In this document: piece after piece, positions 58,098-64,000 of the stretch
Position numbering within the stretch: position 1 is the first letter of the stretch
How the letters are laid out: the number at the start of each line of letters is the position of its first letter
Source of the DNA: Szabonella alba
GTDB taxonomy: Bacteria; Pseudomonadota; Alphaproteobacteria; Rhodobacterales; Rhodobacteraceae
Direction of reading: 5' to 3'
Length of the DNA stretch: 64,000 nt
Assembly (NCBI RefSeq): GCF_016765775.1
Contig: NZ_JAESVN010000002.1
Coordinates: 1-64,000 of the forward strand
Notes under the pieces: model-generated
What the model saw: the letters and a program-made list of their open reading frames with translations, nothing else
What the model was told of the DNA's origin: nothing
Database searches by the model: none
Program-made: the position numbers and the translations under genes

Positions 58098-59784
58098 CAT
58101 AGCAATCGACCCGATCACGCTGGCCGTCATTCAGGCCGGGCTGCAACAGGTCTGCGACGAGATGGACCTGACCTTTTCCCGCGCGGCCTTTTCCCCGGTG
58201 ATTGCCGAGGCCGATGACCGGTCGGACGGGATCTATTCGGCCAGCGACGGGTCGCTGATCGCGCAGGGGCAGCGTGGATTGCCGGTCTTTGTCGGCACGA
58301 TGCAGTTTTCCACCCGGCATCTGATCGAACGCATCGCCAGCGGTGAGACCCTGCCGCCCGAACCGGGTGATATCTATATCGTCAACGACCCCTATCTGGG
58401 CGGCACGCATCTGATGGATGTGCGCTTTGCCATGCCCTTCTGGCGCGATGGGGCGATCTTCTGCTGGCTGTCCAATACCGGCCACTGGCCCGATACCGGG
58501 GGCGCGGTGCCGGGCGGCTTTTCCGCCTCGGCCACGGCTGCCGAACAGGAAGGTCTGCGTCTGCCACCGGTGAAACTGTTCAAGCGCGGCACGCTGGACC
58601 CGGAGATCTGGGCGATCATCCGATCAAACATCCGAGTGTCCGAACAACGCATCGGCGATGTGCAGGCGCAGGCCTCGGCGCTGCTGGTGGGGGCAGAGCG
58701 GCTGACTGCACTGATGGACCGCTATGGCGATGCGACCGTTACCGCCGCGATTGCCGAGATGCGGATACTGGCCGCGCGGCAGATGCGCGCCAATATCGCG
58801 CTGATCCCCGAAGGTCGCTATGCGGCGTGCGCCTATATCGACAGCGACGGTGTGGTGAACGAACCCCTGACCATCGCCCTGACCGTGAACCGTTCCGACG
58901 AGGGCCTGACTTTCGATTTCACCGGATCGTCGCTGCCCTGTGCGGGCCCGATGAATTCGGTCCGCGCCACCACGCTGTCCTCGGTCTATCTGGCGATCCG
59001 GCATATCTTTCCCGATGTGCCATTGTCGGCGGGCGCGTTTGAACCGCTGACCGTGACCGGAATCGAGGGCACCTTCCTTGATGCCCATTATCCCCGCCCG
59101 GTTTCGGGCTGCGCCGCCGAGGTCAGCCAGCGCATTGCGGAAGCCGTCTTTGCCGCCCTTGTGCAGGCGATCCCCGACCGCGTGACCGCTGCCCCGGCGG
59201 GCACCTCGGGCAATTTCGGCCTTGGCGGGCATGACCCGGAAAAGGGCCGCGATTTCGTCATGTATCAGATCTCGGGCGGGGGCTATGGCGGTAATGCGCG
59301 CCATGACGGGCTGTCCAATGGCTGTTCGACCATCGGCATTTCCAAGGCCCCGCCGGTCGAGATCATGGAACAGACCTATCCGGTGCTCTATCGCCGCTAT
59401 GCCCTGCATGAAGGATCGGGCGGGGCAGGGCGGCATCGGGGCGGGTTTGGCCTTGATTACGAAATTGAACTGCTGCGCGGCCATGCCCGCGCCAGTTTCG
59501 TGATGGATCATGGCCGGACCGGCCCGCAGGGGGCGCTTGGCGGGCAGGATGGCGCGGTGAACCGGGTTGAGGTGACACGCGGCCATGAAACCTTTACCCC
59601 CGAACATCTGTCCAAGGCGCAGGACATCGCCCTTGCCCCCGGTGACCGTGTGCGCGTACGCACCCCCGGCGGCGGCGGCTATGGTGACCCGAAGGATCGC
59701 AACCCTGCGCTGGTGGCCGAGGATATCCGCCTTGGCCGCTACAGACCCGAACAGGCGGCGGCGCTGTTTCCCGGCAAGGGCTGA
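58090..59784 (+). CDS. HyuB, hydantoinase/oxoprolinase subunit B
   Basis: A 564-residue partner of HyuA. It has DPITLAVIQAGLQQVCDEMDLTFSRAAFSPVIAEADD, IVNDPYLGGTHLMDV, FTGSSLPCAGPMNSVRATTLSSVYLAIRHI and a terminal TPGGGGYGDPKDRNP. The glutamate, aspartate and histidine metal ligands of the family lie in the N-terminal third (SDGIYSASDGSLI, NDPYLGGTH). It ends the ABC-hyu run. Together with the hydroxylase and reductase-like protein, it could open a reduced, oxygenated N-ring. Confidence 0.9.
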   Translation: MPDIAIDPITLAVIQAGLQQVCDEMDLTFSRAAFSPVIAEADDRSDGIYSASDGSLIAQGQRGLPVFVGTMQFSTRHLIERIASGETLPPEPGDIYIVNDPYLGGTHLMDVRFAMPFWRDGAIFCWLSNTGHWPDTGGAVPGGFSASATAAEQEGLRLPPVKLFKRGTLDPEIWAIIRSNIRVSEQRIGDVQAQASALLVGAERLTALMDRYGDATVTAAIAEMRILAARQMRANIALIPEGRYAACAYIDSDGVVNEPLTIALTVNRSDEGLTFDFTGSSLPCAGPMNSVRATTLSSVYLAIRHIFPDVPLSAGAFEPLTVTGIEGTFLDAHYPRPVSGCAAEVSQRIAEAVFAALVQAIPDRVTAAPAGTSGNFGLGGHDPEKGRDFVMYQISGGGYGGNARHDGLSNGCSTIGISKAPPVEIMEQTYPVLYRRYALHEGSGGAGRHRGGFGLDYEIELLRGHARASFVMDHGRTGPQGALGGQDGAVNRVEVTRGHETFTPEHLSKAQDIALAPGDRVRVRTPGGGGYGDPKDRNPALVAEDIRLGRYRPEQAAALFPGKG

Positions 59785-59789
59785 CCGCG

Positions 59790-60572
59790 CTATGGCCCCG
59801 CATCACCGGGGGGCGCCGTGTCAGGCTCCAACATCCGTTGCAGCGGTTTCAGGCTTTCGCCCTTGACCAGCCATGAAATGCCAAAGGCGAAGACCCCGAT
59901 GCTTTCCAGAATGAAAACCGCGCGGCTGCGATCCATGGCCGCCTGCCCGGCTGCGTCCCGCCCCGCATAGATCATCCCATAGACCGCGATGGCCGCCATC
60001 GCCCCGAGGATGACCCAGCCGCAGATCGCATAGATCCGGTTGCGGGCAATCTTGTCCGCGCTTTGCGGGCCGGGCGCACCGCGCCGGAACAGCATAAGGC
60101 AGAACGCCGCCAGCATGGCAAAGAACACCGCCGCCGCGCCGTAATGCAGGATGCGCGACAGATCCGCGCCCAGCCAGCACTGGATCACCGTCACGCATTG
60201 GAACGGGCCCCCGGCGGCGGATTTGTCCATAGTCGGCACCAGCGCCACCCCGATGGCCGCCACCGCCGCAACGCGTGAGACCAGACGGTCCGTCGGCCAT
60301 TCCCCGGCCTTCGCGGGCGGATAGCCGACATAGGCCCAGAGAAAGACGCCGATGGCACAGAGGATGCCGACAAACAGATCCCGCCCTTGTCCGAAATAGA
60401 ATTCGGATATCGAGGGGCGCATCGGTTCATCCGTCAGCAGCGCCACGAGCATCAGCGCGACAGGCAGCGCAAGGCCCAGCACCCCCAAGGCGCGGCGCAC
60501 GGCCAGAAAGGACAGGACAAGCTCATTCTCGGCTTCGGCAGATGTGCCGGATTGCGGCGGGCGCGGGGTCAT
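59790..60572 (-). CDS. Six-helix membrane protein of unknown function
   Basis: A 260-residue protein with about six hydrophobic segments. Motifs include RPSISEFYFGQGRDLFVGILCAIGVFLWAYVGYP and a late YAICGWVILGAMAAIAVYGM. It looks like a DUF998-type membrane protein but I cannot assign it firmly. Two cysteines (FQCVTVIQCWLG) lie in an extramembrane loop. It converges on hyuB, ending six bases from its stop, with no room for a separate terminator. Confidence 0.6.
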   Translation of the reverse strand: MTPRPPQSGTSAEAENELVLSFLAVRRALGVLGLALPVALMLVALLTDEPMRPSISEFYFGQGRDLFVGILCAIGVFLWAYVGYPPAKAGEWPTDRLVSRVAAVAAIGVALVPTMDKSAAGGPFQCVTVIQCWLGADLSRILHYGAAAVFFAMLAAFCLMLFRRGAPGPQSADKIARNRIYAICGWVILGAMAAIAVYGMIYAGRDAAGQAAMDRSRAVFILESIGVFAFGISWLVKGESLKPLQRMLEPDTAPPGDAGP

Positions 60573-60693
60573 GACGGCCTCCGGTGTCGGGTCGGACGGG
60601 CCAATGATGCCACGGATAACGCGGCCATGCGCGGGTCAGGCACGCCACGCCACCGCTTTGACGCAGTTTTGGCGCAAGGATGGTAAAATCCGG

Positions 60694-61335
60694 TCAGCGC
60701 GCCAGCGAACAGCAGCCCGACAGGCCCTGTGCGACAGACCCGTCCGCGGTGCCCTCACCGCTCAGAAAAAGACTCAGCGCGATGCCGAAACTGAAATCGC
60801 TCATCCCGTCGGAACAGTCCTGCCCGGTCAGGGCCGCGAAACCTGTGCTGTCCGGCCCGCGCAACGCCATGCCCGCCTGACCGCGCCGCCCGGAAACATC
60901 GGCGGACCAGTCGATCACCAGATCCACCGGATCCCCGCCCATGCGGCTGAGATTCAGCCGCCGGGCATCCGCGTCCAGACGCAGCGACCAGAACGGCTCG
61001 GTCCCGTAGCAGGACAGGGGTTGCGCAAGATGCCACCAGTCCGGCCCCGGCTGCCGGGCAAGGAATCGCATCGAAACCCAGCCCGCCCGTTCATTCAGAT
61101 TGACGCGGCCCCAGCCCCCGTCTGGTGAAATCCCGGTCACCTCCACCCCCGCAGTGCCGGGGGCAAAGCCGCCCAGAACCGGGGCCGAGGCCGAGGGTTC
61201 GGCCCGGATATTCAACTGGTCGTCTGCGGCCACGCCCGTCACATCATGCAGCGCAGGCAGATCCTGCGCCGGGGCCGCAACGGAAAACCCCGTCAGCAAA
61301 AGCGCCACGACAAGGGCCGCAACCGCGCGCCTCAA
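60694..61335 (-). CDS. Exported bacterial SH3-domain protein
   Basis: A 213-residue protein with a signal peptide (MRRAVAALVVALLLTGFSVAAPAQ). A bacterial SH3 domain (DQLNIRAEPSASAPVLGGFAPGTAGVEVTG...WGRVNLNERAGWVSMRFL) is followed by a second region (CYGTEPFWSLRLDADARRLNLS, DCSDGMSDFSFGIALSL) of the kind seen in COG3650-like proteins. It probably acts in the periplasm, perhaps binding cell wall or a small ligand. A Cys-Cys pair is near the end (SGCCSLAR). Its start overlaps the upstream permease stop by four bases. Nothing identifiable lies in the 121-base gap beyond its end. Confidence 0.75.
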   Translation of the reverse strand: MRRAVAALVVALLLTGFSVAAPAQDLPALHDVTGVAADDQLNIRAEPSASAPVLGGFAPGTAGVEVTGISPDGGWGRVNLNERAGWVSMRFLARQPGPDWWHLAQPLSCYGTEPFWSLRLDADARRLNLSRMGGDPVDLVIDWSADVSGRRGQAGMALRGPDSTGFAALTGQDCSDGMSDFSFGIALSLFLSGEGTADGSVAQGLSGCCSLAR

Positions 61336-62153
61336 CGCCCCGCCCCCCAGCTGACCGAAGCATATTTCCGGGTGTAATGTTCGGCCATCAGCCCGATCAC
61401 GATCAGCGCCAGCATCACATAGACCGGATAGGAGACCGAACTGTAATGCGGATGGTAGTTCAGAAAGATAAACCCCCGCCCCTGGTCAATCGTATGAAAC
61501 AGCGGGTTCCAGTCAAACATCGCCAGAATATAGCCCGGCATCATATTGGCCACGAACATCTTGCCCGAGGCGATCATATTGGCGCGCTGATAAAGCTGCG
61601 TGAGGATCGTGACCGCTTCGGGCGCCCAGGGTCTCAATGCCATGAAAATCATGCCGACGGACACCCCGGTTCCCCAGGACAGCAGGAACATCCCCATCGT
61701 GCCGATCGGGTCATGAATGGTGATCGGCTGAAAGGCCGCGTGATAGACGTAAAGCACGACAGCCGCCGACAGGAACTGTGTGTAAAGCGCGGCAAGCGCC
61801 GCCGAAGTGATCGAAACGACCGTATTCATCGGCGCATGTTTCATCATGGCCGAGGTCGGCCCCTCCGCACCCGAGACCGCGCCAACGGCCTTGATATGCG
61901 TCATGAACATGAAGATGCCCGACATGACATAAAGCAGGAAATCGCCCCGGATCGCACTGCTGCGCAGACCCAGCAGATTGAACATGACGTAGAAAACCGC
62001 GACCAGCATGACCGTCTGGAAGATGTTCAGCAAAAGACCGATCACCGCATTGCCATGGGTTTTGCGGATATTGCGCACGGTCGCATGGAAAATAAGCTCA
62101 AGGATCGCGAATGCGCTGCCCAGAGGGGTTTTCGGAGCCTGTCTCTGAAACAT
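61332..62153 (-). CDS. Capsule/O-antigen-type ABC exporter permease (KpsM/Wzm-like)
   Basis: A 273-residue ABC-2 permease with six hydrophobic segments. The N-terminal amphipathic stretch (ILELIFHATVRNIRKTHGNAVIGLLLNIFQTVMLV) and the C-terminal FDWNPLFHTIDQGRGFIFLNYHPHYSS loop are typical of polysaccharide and lipopolysaccharide exporters. Such permeases need an ATPase partner (KpsT/Wzt), which is not present in the window: upstream is a divergent phosphatase gene and downstream the SH3 protein. The ATPase may be encoded elsewhere. Confidence 0.85.
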   Translation of the reverse strand: MFQRQAPKTPLGSAFAILELIFHATVRNIRKTHGNAVIGLLLNIFQTVMLVAVFYVMFNLLGLRSSAIRGDFLLYVMSGIFMFMTHIKAVGAVSGAEGPTSAMMKHAPMNTVVSITSAALAALYTQFLSAAVVLYVYHAAFQPITIHDPIGTMGMFLLSWGTGVSVGMIFMALRPWAPEAVTILTQLYQRANMIASGKMFVANMMPGYILAMFDWNPLFHTIDQGRGFIFLNYHPHYSSVSYPVYVMLALIVIGLMAEHYTRKYASVSWGAGR

Positions 62154-62289
62154 CTGCTTCCCTTCCGCGGGGGCGGTCCGTTGCGAACATGTCCGGGAAA
62201 TCTTGCCGATCCCTTACACAGCAAGGATAAGGACAGCGACAGAACTTGGCAATGATGCGCCCGGGATCCGGGTGCAGGGAAGGAATGGT

Positions 62290-63087
62290 ATGGATTTTCA
62301 TCTGCTTGTTTCGGTGATGCGGCGCCTGGCGCTTGAGGCGGGCGACCGCATCATGACGGTCTATGACGGCCCGGGCTTTGAGGTTGCGGCCAAATCCGAT
62401 GCAAGCCCGGTGACCGAGGCCGATCTGGCCGCCGATGCGGTCATCTCGGAGGGGCTGCGCGCGGCCTTTCCCGACCTGCCCCTGATTACCGAGGAACAGG
62501 CCGACAGCCATGATCTGCGGGCCGCGACCTTCCTGATCGTCGATCCGCTGGACGGCACCAAGGAATTCGTCCAGCGCCGGGGAGATTTCACCGTCAATAT
62601 CGCCTATGTCGAAAACGGTGTGCCGCTGCGCGGGATCGTCTATGCGCCGGCGAAGAAACGGCTGTTCTACACCCGCGCCGACGGGCGCGCGGTTGAGGAA
62701 ACAGGGGAATTCCGGAAAGACCGCGCCGGTCCCACGCGGGAAATCCGCGTCTCACAGCCCGACAATTCGGCGCTGATGGTGGTGGCCTCGAAATCCCATC
62801 GCGATGCCGCGACCGATGCCTATATCGCGCGTTACGGCGTGAAGGACATGACCAGTGCGGGGTCCAGCCTGAAATTCTGCCTTGTCGCGACGGGCGAGGC
62901 GGATCTTTACCCAAGACTGGGCCGCACGATGGAATGGGATACGGCGGCGGGTGATGCCGTCTTGCGCGGGGCGGGCGGACAGGTCGTGCGCTTTGATGAC
63001 CATCAACCGCTGACCTATGGCAAGGCGGGCTGGGACAACCCCTTTTTCATCGCCCACGCTCCGGGCGTGACGCTGCAGAAGGGCTGA
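62290..63087 (+). CDS. cysQ: 3'(2'),5'-bisphosphate nucleotidase (CysQ-like)
   Basis: A 265-residue inositol-monophosphatase-superfamily enzyme. Metal motifs are ITEEQ (replacing GEE), FLIVDPLDGTKEFVQRRGDFTVNIAYVENG and EWDTAAGDAVLRGAGGQV. The DPLDGTKEF spelling and the RRGDFTVNIA loop are those of CysQ, which removes the 3' phosphate of PAP produced during sulfate assimilation or sulfation. ATG 62290 follows GGGAAGGAATGGT and begins the fold; a TTG further upstream is less likely. It diverges from the capsule-type permease. Confidence 0.87.
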   Translation: MDFHLLVSVMRRLALEAGDRIMTVYDGPGFEVAAKSDASPVTEADLAADAVISEGLRAAFPDLPLITEEQADSHDLRAATFLIVDPLDGTKEFVQRRGDFTVNIAYVENGVPLRGIVYAPAKKRLFYTRADGRAVEETGEFRKDRAGPTREIRVSQPDNSALMVVASKSHRDAATDAYIARYGVKDMTSAGSSLKFCLVATGEADLYPRLGRTMEWDTAAGDAVLRGAGGQVVRFDDHQPLTYGKAGWDNPFFIAHAPGVTLQKG

Positions 63088-63107
63088 GCGGGGCATGACC
63101 GGGGGCT

Positions 63108-63124
63108 GATCCGCGCAGCGGATC
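63108..63124 (+). terminator. Hairpin after the cysQ-like gene
   Basis: GATCCGC (63108-63114) and GCGGATC (63118-63124) form a perfect stem with a three-base loop, extended loosely by GGGG and CCCC on each side. It lies 21 bases after the stop codon, with no U-tract. Confidence 0.4.
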
Positions 63125-63226
63125 GACCCCGACATCGGGCCAGAAGGCACCGGCGGCGCGCCTTTCGCTGGACGCGGCGCGCCGTTCCTTCCTACTGTCG
63201 GGCAGATCCAGATCGGACATCCCGTC

Positions 63227-64000
63227 ATGCCACCCCTTCCCGCCGTCAGCCTGATTCTTGTCAGCCGTCACCGCAGCGCGGCGCTGCTGCGGGCGCTGAC
63301 GGCTGTGGCGCAGATGGACCATCCCGAATTCGAGGTCATCGTCGTGGCCGATCCGGCGGCGGCGGCGGCCGTGCGGGCGGGCGGCTGGCCGGTCAGGATG
63401 GTGGAATTCGACGAGGCCAACATCTCGGCCGCGCGCAATCTGGGCCTTGGGCTGGCCGCCGCACCGGTCGTGGCCTTTCTGGATGATGATGCTGTACCCG
63501 AACCGACATGGCTTTCGCGTCTTGCAGCGCCCTTTCACGATCCGGATGTGACACAGGCGGGCGGCTATGTGCGCGGCCGCTCGGGTCTGGGCTGGCAATG
63601 GCGCGCGATGCGGGTGGACAGGCGCGGCTTCGACCATCCGTTCGATCCCGGCCCGGGGGTCAGCCTGCACCGGGGCGATGCGGGAGTTGCGATCAAGACC
63701 CAGGGCACGAACTGCGCCTTTCGCCGCGCCGATCTGATCGCGGCGGGGGGGTTCGACCCCGCCTTCCGCTTCTATCTGGATGAGGCGGATGTGAATCTGC
63801 GCCTTGCCGCAAGCGGCGGGCTGAGCGCGGTCGTCCCCGGCGCGGTTGTTCATCACGGCTATGCCGCCTCGGACCGGCGCCGTGCGGACCGAACCCCCAC
63901 GGATCTGACCGAGATAGGGGCCAGCATCGCGGCCTTCCTGCGCCGCCATGCACCGGATGATGAGGGGGCCGCGGCCGCGCATCTGGCTGTGCAGCGCGCA
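63227..64000 (+). CDS. Family 2 glycosyltransferase, truncated by the window end
   Basis: The first 258 codons of a GT-A-fold glycosyltransferase; no stop is reached. The opening PAVSLILVSRHRSAALLRAL, a substrate-side ANISAARNLGLGLAAAPVVAF and the metal-binding FLDDDAVPEPTWL motif are clear. The acceptor-side GTNCAFRRADLIAAGGFD and FYLDEADVNLRLAASGG (catalytic-base region) follow. It would transfer a sugar to a surface polysaccharide or protein. The nearby capsule-type permease fits a surface-polysaccharide setting. The ATG at 63227 gives the family's usual start; a ribosome site is weak (GGACATCCCGTC). Confidence 0.85.
   Translation, partial: MPPLPAVSLILVSRHRSAALLRALTAVAQMDHPEFEVIVVADPAAAAAVRAGGWPVRMVEFDEANISAARNLGLGLAAAPVVAFLDDDAVPEPTWLSRLAAPFHDPDVTQAGGYVRGRSGLGWQWRAMRVDRRGFDHPFDPGPGVSLHRGDAGVAIKTQGTNCAFRRADLIAAGGFDPAFRFYLDEADVNLRLAASGGLSAVVPGAVVHHGYAASDRRRADRTPTDLTEIGASIAAFLRRHAPDDEGAAAAHLAVQRA

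Noticed and set aside
1-64000. CRISPR arrays, insertion sequences, prophage and tRNA genes
   Set aside because: No regularly spaced repeats, transposase or integrase motifs, attachment-type duplications or cloverleaf sequences were recognised by eye.

Overview
The window reads as chromosomal DNA of a GC-rich alphaproteobacterium of the Rhodobacteraceae, closest in layout to Paracoccus. The main reasons are an unbroken soxRS-VWXYZABCDEFGH sulfur-oxidation locus in the gene order known from Paracoccus pantotrophus, MsrPQ, TAXI/TRAP transport, and a family of paired-hairpin intergenic repeats of a kind I associate with this family. Genes are densely packed, many overlap by 1-17 bases, and no tRNA, rRNA, insertion sequence, prophage or CRISPR array is visible.

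Layout. 0-6.8 kb: a strong leftward promoter at the edge (perhaps of an rRNA operon outside the window), msrPQ, a DUF302 protein, an NfeD/SPFH membrane pair, a DNA polymerase IV with an added zinc-ribbon-like N-terminus, a choline-kinase-like protein and a methyltransferase. 6.8-15.1 kb: a leftward operon with a glycine-betaine-type ABC importer (ProX, ProV, fused ProW-ProW), a second kinase-like protein and a dimethylglycine-dehydrogenase-like flavoprotein, facing a DeoR-family regulator. This looks like uptake and oxidation of a methylated amine or amino alcohol. 15.1-23.0 kb: a TAXI-TRAP transporter, a DctBD-like two-component system and a YeeE/SoxT-type sulfur transporter, all on the minus strand downstream of soxS-soxR.

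23.1-36.4 kb: the complete Sox system. SoxR (ArsR family) and SoxS face SoxV/W (thiol delivery to the periplasm). SoxXA joins thiosulfate to SoxYZ, SoxB releases sulfate, SoxCD oxidises the remaining sulfane sulfur, and SoxE, F, G and H are accessory. 36.5-43.2 kb: an inositol-monophosphatase-family enzyme, RibH2-type lumazine synthase, a small EthD/ABM-like protein, and a FbpABC/AfuABC-type ABC importer with fused permeases.

43.2-59.8 kb: the most novel-looking block. A MarR regulator diverges from a two-gene molybdenum hydroxylase (FAD subunit plus a fused iron-sulfur/molybdenum subunit). Then come a 6-hydroxynicotinate-reductase-like Fe-S protein, a UPF0280 (ApbE-like) protein, an AA_synth-family protein, a polytopic membrane protein, a complete branched-chain/amide-type ABC importer, and HyuA/HyuB (ATP-dependent hydantoinase/oxoprolinase). 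Taken together these suggest import, hydroxylation, reductive dearomatisation and lactam opening of an N-heterocycle such as nicotinate. A similar 14-base dyad lies before both halves of the block, suggesting shared control. 59.8-64 kb: a membrane protein, an SH3-domain protein, a capsule-type ABC permease without its ATPase, a CysQ-like phosphatase and a glycosyltransferase cut by the window edge.
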